A program made the translations under genes and the position numbers. The notes under the pieces were generated by a model. The model searched no databases, had not been told where the DNA came from, and saw only the letters and a list, made by a program, of their open reading frames with translations. Below are positions 1 to 6,143 of a stretch of 6,891 bases of DNA, one piece after another; the stretch's first letter is position 1, and each line of letters opens with the position of its first letter. Origin of the DNA: Candidatus Sabulitectum sp. GTDB lineage: Bacteria > Fermentibacterota > Fermentibacteria > Fermentibacterales > JCC-6. Location: positions 13,121 through 20,011 of the forward strand of contig JAOZLN010000006.1 of the NCBI GenBank assembly GCA_029934845.1, read 5' to 3'.

Positions 1-50
1 GTGGCTGACCGTGCGTTTTTTATGACGATGCTGCATTCTCGGTCAGGCTT

Positions 51-650
51 CTAGATCAGATATGCTCCCTGCAATCTCAACCATTTCTTCTGAGGTCTGA
101 CATCTCCAGAAATAAGAGCGACTTCACTCCAGAATCGAGAGGAATGATTCCTGTGCTTCAAATGAACTAATTCGTGTATCAGCACGTACTCAACCACATC
201 AGTCGGGGCATGAACAAGTTTTCTGTTTATCATCACCACACCCCTACTGCTGCAGCTTCCCCATCTGGTTCGGGCGTTAGCAAGTCTTATTGCAGAAGGA
301 GCAAATTGTGTATGCCTCTTCACAATTCCAGTCAGGAATTCCATCAGCTGAGCATCAAGCCACTTAACGATCTTGGCTTCAGAGTCCTTCGTTAAAGGTA
401 TTCTCACTGTTTTTCCCAATACTGAAAGCTCTGAACAACTTTCGTAAGATACAGGAAGACTCATAGACTTGAACTGGTTGAATTGTTCAATCTTCCCCTC
501 TATCCAGTTCTTTTTACTCATTACAAATTCATCAATGGTTGAAACGCTCATTCCCACCGGAGCAACCACCCTTACATCTTCTAAAACAACTTCAAGTCTC
601 AACCTTTTTGCCCTGCTGCTGTATCTGATGGTGTACAATTTTTTCTTCAC
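51..650 (-). CDS. YgjP/DUF45-family zinc metallopeptidase, short form
   Basis: This is a predicted cytosolic zinc-dependent metallopeptidase of the YgjP-like (DUF45, M48-related) family; physiological substrates of the family are poorly known. Family hallmarks are visible in order: an N-terminal SSRAKRLRL strand (residues 11-19), the RWGSCS motif (129-134), the zinc-binding HELVH helix (H159, E160, H163) and the NHSSRFW motif (168-174), whose H169 should be the third zinc ligand. All predicted catalytic residues are present. At 199 residues it is shorter than the roughly 220-240 I expect for the family, and the shortening appears to lie between the N-terminal domain and the catalytic helix bundle. 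There is no signal peptide or membrane segment. The start is GTG (648-650); the frame stays open upstream only to a stop at 684-686, with no ATG or GTG. The next gene is divergent, about 150 bp away. Family assignment is firm; cellular role is unknown. Confidence 0.9.
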   Translation of the reverse strand: MKKKLYTIRYSSRAKRLRLEVVLEDVRVVAPVGMSVSTIDEFVMSKKNWIEGKIEQFNQFKSMSLPVSYESCSELSVLGKTVRIPLTKDSEAKIVKWLDAQLMEFLTGIVKRHTQFAPSAIRLANARTRWGSCSSRGVVMINRKLVHAPTDVVEYVLIHELVHLKHRNHSSRFWSEVALISGDVRPQKKWLRLQGAYLI

Positions 651-652
651 CG

Positions 653-660
653 CTCTCTCT
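653..660 (-). promoter_or_regulatory. Weak purine-rich ribosome binding site for the YgjP-like gene
   Basis: Read on the minus strand, AGAGAGAG ends two bases before the GTG start. It is purine-rich but only weakly matches the anti-Shine-Dalgarno sequence, unlike the strong sites of the neighbouring genes. A second AGAGAGAG-type tract lies about 20 bases further upstream (around 675-683). Together with the GTG start this suggests modest translation. Confidence 0.45.
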
Positions 661-710
661 GTATAAATTCTGGTTCTCTCTCTTCAAATTCGCCCGCTGC
701 TGAATATCCT

Positions 711-725
711 GGATCACCGTGATCC
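711..725. promoter_or_regulatory. 15-bp odd palindrome, candidate operator
   Basis: GGATCAC (711-717) and GTGATCC (719-725) are perfect 7-bp inverted arms around one central base (718). The element lies in the intergenic region between divergent genes, about 35 bp upstream of the extended -10 promoter that faces right. This is a typical position for a dimeric regulator's binding site. No T-run follows and the arms cannot form a stable RNA loop, so a terminator is unlikely. The cognate regulator is unknown; the operator role is inferred from symmetry and position only. Confidence 0.45.
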
Positions 726-756
726 TTTGAGGTTTTACTGCAACGATTCCAGTGTA

Positions 757-789
757 CTATGTTATAATCTCATGTAAAATATAGCATAG
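757..789. repeat. Imperfect inverted repeat spanning the -10 box and start region
   Basis: CTATGTTATA (757-766) is complementary to TATAGCATAG (780-789) at nine of ten positions, the tenth being a G-T pair, with 13 bases between. The left arm overlaps the -10 box and the right arm ends at the Shine-Dalgarno site. Transcription is predicted to begin between the arms, so a leader hairpin using both is unlikely. A DNA-level operator, or chance in AT-rich sequence, is more plausible. Confidence 0.35.
760..768 (+). promoter_or_regulatory. Extended -10 promoter for the two-helix membrane protein gene
   Basis: TGTTATAAT is a perfect extended -10 element (TGN followed by TATAAT at 763-768). No good -35 hexamer sits 16-18 bases upstream (the best is TGCAAC at 739-744), which is common for extended -10 promoters. 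Transcription would start near 775, leaving a leader of about 25 bases that contains the strong ribosome binding site at 788-794. Confidence 0.65.
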
Positions 790-794
790 GAGGG
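788..794 (+). promoter_or_regulatory. Strong Shine-Dalgarno site, AGGAGGG
   Basis: AGGAGGG ends six bases before the ATG at 801. It is close to optimal in sequence and spacing, which fixes the start codon of the following gene and supports it being truly expressed. Confidence 0.85.
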
Positions 795-800
795 ATATCT

Positions 801-1316
801 ATGGAATTTTTCAGGGAAAAGAACGGCAGATACTTTGCGAAGGCGGGAAACATGGGCACTGGAGGAAAGCCAGTGATGGCCATTGCATTGGGTATTCTTC
901 CTCTTGTTATCTTTGGTGCTGTATTCTTTCAGACATCGCAGGGTAATGGCAAGGGCGGTACAACGGACAACATACAAATCATTATCGCCGCAGGAATTTT
1001 CATACTGGCAAATCTAGTTGGTTTGTTCATCAGGAAAGCAGGATTCGGTGCTGGAATAACTGTGGACCAGATGGAAAGAACAATCACGTTCAAAAGACCC
1101 GGTACGCAGAGAAGAACCATGAATATCGATTCCATTCAGAAGATCCTTCTTAAAACAATGCACGGAAGTGCGGCAATGCTAAGCCTGACCTCACTGAACG
1201 GGAGCGACCATCTCCTGAATGTCTCCAGAAACCCGGATCAAATGAGAAGAATGGCTGATGAACTTTCAACCCTTACTTCCGTAACAGTGTACGAAGAAAC
1301 CATGCAGGGAAACTGA
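801..1316 (+). CDS. Unrecognised small membrane protein: two-helix hairpin with cytosolic beta-rich tail
   Basis: I do not recognise this 171-residue protein as a named family. Residues 1-24 are polar and basic. Hydrophobic segments at about 25-43 and 57-77 are joined by a short glycine-rich polar loop (44-56). Basic residues flank both helices on the same side (K7, R10, K14 and K23 before the first; R78 and K79 after the second), so both termini are predicted to be cytosolic. Residues 85-165 alternate short strands with turns and end in an amphipathic helix (about 145-158), resembling the PH-like domains of small bacterial membrane proteins; that resemblance is weak. Expression is well supported by an extended -10 promoter and an AGGAGGG site. 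The gene stands alone, divergent from the metallopeptidase and convergent with the cyclase gene, with a 60-bp gap and no convincing terminator. No catalytic motif is visible. Confidence 0.8.
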   Translation: MEFFREKNGRYFAKAGNMGTGGKPVMAIALGILPLVIFGAVFFQTSQGNGKGGTTDNIQIIIAAGIFILANLVGLFIRKAGFGAGITVDQMERTITFKRPGTQRRTMNIDSIQKILLKTMHGSAAMLSLTSLNGSDHLLNVSRNPDQMRRMADELSTLTSVTVYEETMQGN

Positions 1317-1376
1317 TGGGCAACTACGTGACTACAAGCCAACTGGGATAAGAGTGTTGATCACAGGCTTTCGCCG

Positions 1377-4300
1377 TCAGATTCCTCTTTCCAACTCTGC
1401 AAGCAGCTCTTTATTGGAGTAGGAGGGATTGCTTTCAAACGCCGCTTTTGCAAATTTCAGTGCACAGTTGTGAACCGATGGAAAACTGAATTCTTCCTGG
1501 ATGGCGGCTGGAAGCTCTGTGAGTATCTTCCAGAACCGGTGAGAGATCATTGCTTTCGCATCGATACTCTTCTCCCTCTTAAGAAGCTTCCTGATATTTG
1601 TCAGCCCCTCTCTTGCCTCATCTCCATCAACAGCTCTTTCAATTCGAAGCCTCTCAACAATAAGTTCGCCGGTGGAAACCATCTCTGCAATACCAATTTT
1701 CCTGCAGATCTCAAGCCCTTCCATGCTGAGTTCTTCTACTTCATCAAATCTTCTGCATGTTAAAAACATTGATGCTTTTAACACCAGAAATATTCCCTCG
1801 TAATACGAGATTCCTGTTTTTCTTGATATTTCTATACACCTGTCGTAGTGCATTTCAGCCTGATCAAACTTCTCCATTTCCTCAAAACAGCTACCCATGT
1901 ATCCATGTGCTTCTGCCTCTCCAAGTGTAAAATTCAGATCTATGGCAATATCAAGTTGTTTTCTGTACAACTCTGCTGCTTCATGAAACTCACCCAGGTC
2001 ATACTTTACAAGAGCAAGACCCCCATAACCGCCGGAAAGAGTCTTTCTGTCTCCTATTTGCTCAGATATGGCTACACTCATTTCGAAATCTTCAATAGCA
2101 TTCCTGTATCTGCCCTGATTGCGAAAGAGGGTTCCTCTGTTGCCCAGAACAACCGGTAGAACTTCCATCATGTTATACTTTCTGGCTATCTCAATTGCCT
2201 TTTCAAAAAAATCCTCCGCCTTCTTGTTTTCCCCTCTGTCTTTGTAGACACACCCCAGATTGGTGGTGTATTTAACGGTTTCCCCGGGATTGTTCATGTT
2301 CTTCAGAATGTCGAGCGTCTTCAAAAAGATGCTTTCTGCCCCGCTGAAATCTGCCTTCCTGAAACAGATAACACCCTTGCGTCCCAGTACTTTTGTAAAA
2401 CCCTCCATATCTTCTATGGATTCAAATATCTTAATAGCCCTGTTGTTTAAAAGACTTGCCTCAGAAAGATGTCCCTGCTGAGTTTTCATCCACGCCCTGG
2501 AGCCCAGGGTTTCTCCCATTCCACTGGCATCTCCAAGTTCCCCGGCAATAACTTCGGCCCTCTCTGTTAATTCAATGGATTCCTCCCACCTGCTCAGTAT
2601 AGACAGGGTTGTTACCGCTGAAAGTAATACTTTCAGTTCCCTTTCTCTCTCTTTAAACTCTGCCATCCCCAGATAATGAAGGAGGCGGCTCTGGTAGCCG
2701 ATGTGCTCTTCAAGGTTATAATTTATTCTGGACACTTCTGCGGCTTTCTCAAGGTAACTCATTGCCCGGGGAATATTCTCTGATCTTTCAAAATGATACG
2801 CAAGATCCGGATAAAATGTTTCTTTATTCAGATACAACTTCTCGATCGCTGATGCGGCAAGTTCATGGGTCTTTCGAAGGCTTGAATGAAGCTGCATGGC
2901 ATAGGCCGCATCACGGAGCAAAGCATGGCGGAAAACATAGATCATCTGGGATACATCCGACCAAAGCCGAACATCTGTTCCGGATTCAAGAAGAGCCTGA
3001 ACATTCCTCCCTTGAAGCATTTCAGAAAGAACAGACATATTGAATTCCGACCCAAGGACAGAAGCTGTCATGACCACTTCACGAAGCCCCTCAGAAAGCC
3101 TGTCAAGTCGTGCCTGAAGAATATTGTTGATCCCCCGGGGAATAGAATCCGGTTTAACTACCAGTGTCCACCTGTTTCCAGCCTCTCTGATGTCACCGGT
3201 TTCCTCCAGATACTTCAAAAACTGCTCTATGTAGAAAGGATTCAGTGCTGTTCTGGTCTTAAGAAAAGAAGTTAAGCTGGAATCAGCTTCTCCTCCGATA
3301 ATTGACTCTACAAGTTCGTCAAGGTGTGCTATCTCAATGGGCTGCAACTCTATATGCGTAAGATTTTTAGTACTTAGACCAAGACTGGAAACGGAACCGT
3401 CATCGCCTGGTCTACAGGAAAGAACCATAAGCACAGGCAGTGAAGAAGGTGACCTGGAAAGAAGAGAGAGAGTTTCGGCAGAAGCGCTTTCGATCCAGTG
3501 GAAATCCTCTACTACTATCAGCAGGGGTTTGATCAAGGCAAAAGCTGTGAACAACCCGCGAAGAGCAAGAATGGTGTTCTCGTACCTGCTTTTTGCTTCC
3601 AGTCTGTAAAAAAGAGAATTCTTATCTGCTATTCCCAGCAGAGCATGGAGCATGGATACAGTTCTATCAAGTTCTTCAAGAGCCGCCGAGTCAACGGAAA
3701 TATCTTTCAGCGTTTCTATGAACTCATACCAGACCTGCTGGAACTCCCGGCGGTTTTCTTCTGTTTGCCCTCTTTCCTTCTGATGAAACATTTCCCTTAA
3801 AAAGGATCGAAAGGGCTCAAAACTCAGGTTTGTTATATCAGAACACTGAAGCATAATTCGTCTGTAACCCCATTCGCAAAGCTTATTACCGGCTTCATGT
3901 ATCAAATGAGATTTTCCAATTCCAGCAGGACCGGATACAACGATACACCCTCCATTAAGTCCCTGACCCGGACTTATGGCAGCATTCGTGATTTTCTGCA
4001 GTTCCTTTTCCCTTCCCACCAGTGTTTTATCAAACCAGTGGAGTTGCTTCTTGAGAAAGCCGGAAGAGATGGCTGCTACAGTTACTGATCCTATGGTTCC
4101 CTTCAGTGATACCCTGGAATACAAGACAGCGTCAGTATTGCCCCGGATATTGTCCAGTACATCATCTACTGCATAAACCCCTGGTTCAGCGCTGTATCGC
4201 ATTATTCTTGCAGCAGTATTCACCTGCCTGCCCAGAACAGTGTATGTTTTTCTTCGGCTAAAACCCATTGTTCCTGAATAGACCATACCCACCGACATGC

Positions 4301-5201
4301 CAATTCTAGAGATCCCGGCAGTTTCCATGAACAGTTCCCGGGCAAAAGTAACAGCTCTTACGTTGTCATTCTCAAAAGACCAGGGAGCACCAAAGAGAAC
4401 AAGCAGGTAAGGCCCTTTCTCGTCAAAATGAACTCCGTTGAAGTATCCGCCGGAGCGTCCGGCTATTCTTACAACTGAAGTTACCACTTGCGAGAAGTCT
4501 TCTGAAGATCTGAATCCCGGGGAATGAAGTGAGATAAAAACCGAAAACACCCTTCTAAATTCACCAGCTCGGCTGGAACCTGTAAGTATTTCTGGAAAGA
4601 ACGCTTCTTCAACTCTTCTGCTGCTTCTAATTTTAGACAGATCTGGAAAATCACTAAGCACATGAGATTGAGAATGAGAATTAGATTTGCTGTCTGTCTG
4701 AAGGACTTCTCCCGGACCGGCAAGACTGGCAGCCCTGTTCGCCGCATTAACAGCTTCTCCTCTGAAAAACCAGGTTCTTCTTGAATCTCCCGGGATGCCC
4801 CATTCAATACTGCCTGACGAGATCCCTGCTTTGAACGAAAGACCCGCTGCTTCAGGAGTAGTCTGTCTTCGCCCTGCCGCTGTGAGAATGCCCATTATCT
4901 CGGTTCCAAGAGAATTCAGTTTAGCAGGATCGGTTTCCGGCACGATAACAGTGAATGCATCACCAGAGAAGCCTGCAACAAACCCGCCTGCCACTCTAAC
5001 AACTTTCAGAACTTTACGGCTGAACAAAGAATTGAGGATCTCTGAAAGAACTTCAGCCCCCTGGTGACCCATTGCTGATAGTCTCTCCGTAAGAGGTGTA
5101 AACCCGGAAACATCAAAAAGAATAATGCTTCCTGTCAGGGTACCTGATAGAACACCATCACGAAATTGCTGCACAATGAATCCTGGAATAAGCCCCGGCA
5201 T
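1377..5201 (-). CDS. Soluble-adenylyl-cyclase-like protein: tandem class III cyclase domains, P-loop NTPase and TPR array
   Basis: A predicted cytosolic enzyme making cAMP from ATP (1274 residues, no membrane segment). Cyclase domain 1 (about 23-175) carries metal-binding D30 (FDVSGFT) and D81 (FSGDAF). Domain 2 (about 215-380) lacks metal aspartates but carries K262 (FDEKG), T321 (YTVLG), N328 and R332 (VNTAAR). Together they form one class IIIb composite site in the order of mammalian soluble adenylyl cyclase. An AAA/STAND NTPase follows: Walker A GPAGIGKS (424-431), Walker B LLIVVEDFHW (560-569, E565/D566), a CRPG strand end (596-599) and a helical/winged region to about 780. TPR units repeat every 40 residues from about 857 to 1171; a helical tail ends the protein. 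No DNA-binding domain is seen. The ATG at 5201 is chosen because AGGAGGAGGG precedes it; an upstream ATG (5294) has no such site. The activating signal is unknown. Confidence 0.93.
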   Translation of the reverse strand: MPGLIPGFIVQQFRDGVLSGTLTGSIILFDVSGFTPLTERLSAMGHQGAEVLSEILNSLFSRKVLKVVRVAGGFVAGFSGDAFTVIVPETDPAKLNSLGTEIMGILTAAGRRQTTPEAAGLSFKAGISSGSIEWGIPGDSRRTWFFRGEAVNAANRAASLAGPGEVLQTDSKSNSHSQSHVLSDFPDLSKIRSSRRVEEAFFPEILTGSSRAGEFRRVFSVFISLHSPGFRSSEDFSQVVTSVVRIAGRSGGYFNGVHFDEKGPYLLVLFGAPWSFENDNVRAVTFARELFMETAGISRIGMSVGMVYSGTMGFSRRKTYTVLGRQVNTAARIMRYSAEPGVYAVDDVLDNIRGNTDAVLYSRVSLKGTIGSVTVAAISSGFLKKQLHWFDKTLVGREKELQKITNAAISPGQGLNGGCIVVSGPAGIGKSHLIHEAGNKLCEWGYRRIMLQCSDITNLSFEPFRSFLREMFHQKERGQTEENRREFQQVWYEFIETLKDISVDSAALEELDRTVSMLHALLGIADKNSLFYRLEAKSRYENTILALRGLFTAFALIKPLLIVVEDFHWIESASAETLSLLSRSPSSLPVLMVLSCRPGDDGSVSSLGLSTKNLTHIELQPIEIAHLDELVESIIGGEADSSLTSFLKTRTALNPFYIEQFLKYLEETGDIREAGNRWTLVVKPDSIPRGINNILQARLDRLSEGLREVVMTASVLGSEFNMSVLSEMLQGRNVQALLESGTDVRLWSDVSQMIYVFRHALLRDAAYAMQLHSSLRKTHELAASAIEKLYLNKETFYPDLAYHFERSENIPRAMSYLEKAAEVSRINYNLEEHIGYQSRLLHYLGMAEFKERERELKVLLSAVTTLSILSRWEESIELTERAEVIAGELGDASGMGETLGSRAWMKTQQGHLSEASLLNNRAIKIFESIEDMEGFTKVLGRKGVICFRKADFSGAESIFLKTLDILKNMNNPGETVKYTTNLGCVYKDRGENKKAEDFFEKAIEIARKYNMMEVLPVVLGNRGTLFRNQGRYRNAIEDFEMSVAISEQIGDRKTLSGGYGGLALVKYDLGEFHEAAELYRKQLDIAIDLNFTLGEAEAHGYMGSCFEEMEKFDQAEMHYDRCIEISRKTGISYYEGIFLVLKASMFLTCRRFDEVEELSMEGLEICRKIGIAEMVSTGELIVERLRIERAVDGDEAREGLTNIRKLLKREKSIDAKAMISHRFWKILTELPAAIQEEFSFPSVHNCALKFAKAAFESNPSYSNKELLAELERGI
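4662..4685 (-). repeat. Four-unit imperfect hexanucleotide repeat encoding a Ser-X tract
   Basis: On the coding (minus) strand, four consecutive 6-base units of the form TCT-NAN encode SNSHSQSH (residues 173-180) of the cyclase, just after the first cyclase domain. Every other codon is the identical serine codon TCT. The unit is a multiple of three, so gain or loss of copies would lengthen or shorten this polar linker without a frameshift. Confidence 0.6.
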
Positions 5202-5205
5202 CTGA

Positions 5206-5215
5206 CCCTCCTCCT
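5206..5215 (-). promoter_or_regulatory. Strong ribosome binding site that fixes the cyclase start
   Basis: Read on the minus strand, AGGAGGAGGG ends four bases before the ATG at 5201-5199. Its strength decides the start: the in-frame ATG 31 codons upstream (5294) has no comparable site, and the extra residues do not look like a cyclase N-terminus. Confidence 0.85.
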
Positions 5216-5330
5216 GAAAATTAATCCGGCAATACATGCTCGGTCTAATACTGTTAAGAATATGGACTGTGCGCAACGGTACCGCTGTAAGCATATTAAG
5301 GCAACTGACTCTTTAAATAATATCTCAAAC

Positions 5331-5336
5331 AAGGAT
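5331..5336 (+). promoter_or_regulatory. Ribosome binding site of murI
   Basis: AAGGAT (5331-5336) lies six bases before the ATG at 5343. This selects 5343 over the upstream in-frame ATG at 5166, which lies inside the oppositely oriented cyclase gene. Confidence 0.65.
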
Positions 5337-5342
5337 TCCTGC

Positions 5343-6143
5343 ATGAAGCAATTCAAAGACAGAATAGGGATATTTGATTCGGGTATTGGCGGCTTCTCAA
5401 TTCTTCACAGAATAATAAAGAAGGTTCCATCTGTAACAATAGACTACATTTCTGATGACGCATTTTCTCCCTACGGAGAAAAATCAGATACCGAGATCAT
5501 AAAAAGAAGTCAAATTATTACGGAAATGCTGCTTCAACGAGGATGCTCTCTTATTGTAGTTGCCTGCAATTCAGCAACAGCGGCAGCAATTAAAGCGCTG
5601 AGAGAAAAATACCGTGATACTCCTTTTGTGGGGGTTGAGCCTTACATTAATATTCTCAACCATCAAGATCATTCTTCAGAAATAAGAAAAGCGGCTGTAA
5701 TTACCACAGAGTTAACAGGCAGATCCGAAAAATTCAAAATTCTAAAACAGCGAATCGACCCTTCGGGAAGCATTCTTCATGTTTCCATGCCCGGGCTTGC
5801 AGCAATTGTAGAGATTATTCTGGAAAAAGGTCTTAGTGAAAATCTAATGGAAGACCTGCGCAAAGAGCTTAAGCCTCTGAAAATTTTGAACCTTAGTCAC
5901 CTTATACTGGGTTGCACACACTACCCTTTAATAGCAGATCTGATCGAGAAAGAACTGGGCGTGATAACTGTATCACCGGGGCCGCATGTTGCAAATCGAG
6001 TGTTTGATCTTGTGTCCCCTTCGGGAAAAGAGTACTGCTCTTCATTCTCATACTTGTCTACAGGTTCAATGAAATGGGAACAGAGAACTTCAGAATACCT
6101 CTTCTCTCTTCTAAAACACTCTGCTGTAAAAGAAGGTTCGTAA
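5343..6143 (+). CDS. murI: Glutamate racemase
   Basis: MurI interconverts L- and D-glutamate without a cofactor and supplies D-glutamate for the peptidoglycan stem peptide, in the cytosol. The 266-residue length is typical. Visible family motifs: FDSGIGG (residues 11-17, general-acid/base D12 and S13), SPYG (42-45), the first catalytic cysteine in VVACNSAT (C75), GVEPYI (97-102), and the second catalytic cysteine in LGCTHYPL (C191, with H193). Both cysteines of the two-base mechanism are therefore present. Small departures are NSAT where many members have NTAS, and SPG near 211-213 where many have DSG or SSG. An in-frame ATG 177 bases upstream is rejected because it would overlap the divergent cyclase gene by 36 bases and add residues unlike MurI. 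The TAA stop directly abuts the next gene's GTG, so the two are probably cotranscribed. A related aspartate/glutamate racemase is possible but less likely. Confidence 0.94.
   Translation: MKQFKDRIGIFDSGIGGFSILHRIIKKVPSVTIDYISDDAFSPYGEKSDTEIIKRSQIITEMLLQRGCSLIVVACNSATAAAIKALREKYRDTPFVGVEPYINILNHQDHSSEIRKAAVITTELTGRSEKFKILKQRIDPSGSILHVSMPGLAAIVEIILEKGLSENLMEDLRKELKPLKILNLSHLILGCTHYPLIADLIEKELGVITVSPGPHVANRVFDLVSPSGKEYCSSFSYLSTGSMKWEQRTSEYLFSLLKHSAVKEGS
6131..6136 (+). promoter_or_regulatory. Ribosome binding site inside the murI 3' end
   Basis: AGAAGG lies seven bases before the GTG at 6144, within the last codons of murI. It supports the GTG start rather than the in-frame ATG at 6180, which has only a weak upstream site, and it fits translational coupling to murI. 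Confidence 0.6.

Noticed and set aside
711..725. CRP-type cAMP-receptor site near the membrane-protein promoter
   Set aside because: CRP sites have GTGA then TCAC with six bases between; here the half-sites are in the opposite order (TCAC then GTGA) with one base between.
1317..1376. Bidirectional terminator between the convergent genes
   Set aside because: Only a 5-bp pair (AAGCC at 1336-1340 with GGCTT at 1366-1370) with a 25-base loop and no T-run in either direction was found.
1377..2640. LuxR/MalT-type transcription activator
   Set aside because: The NTPase and TPR halves resemble STAND regulators, but no helix-turn-helix domain is visible at the C-terminus.
4481..4807. 108-codon open frame on the minus strand
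   Set aside because: It lies wholly inside the cyclase gene in another frame, has no recognisable motif, and the cyclase frame encodes conserved domains there.
5277..5284. CGGTACCG palindrome in the divergent intergenic region
   Set aside because: An 8-bp palindrome is expected by chance at this scale, and nothing else extends the symmetry.
5202..5294. Upstream ATG adding 31 residues to the cyclase
   Set aside because: No ribosome binding site before it, and the extra residues do not resemble a cyclase N-terminus, whereas the ATG at 5201 follows AGGAGGAGGG at ideal spacing.
5296..5323. Promoter TTAAGG, 16 bases, TAATAT for murI
   Set aside because: Transcription would start at about the ribosome binding site itself (5331), and the -35 match is poor. 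No convincing promoter was found for either gene flanking this region.
5166..5342. Upstream ATG adding 59 residues to murI
   Set aside because: It would start inside the divergent cyclase gene, and the added residues precede the normal MurI N-terminus (IGIFDSGIGG). The ATG at 5343 has AAGGA upstream.
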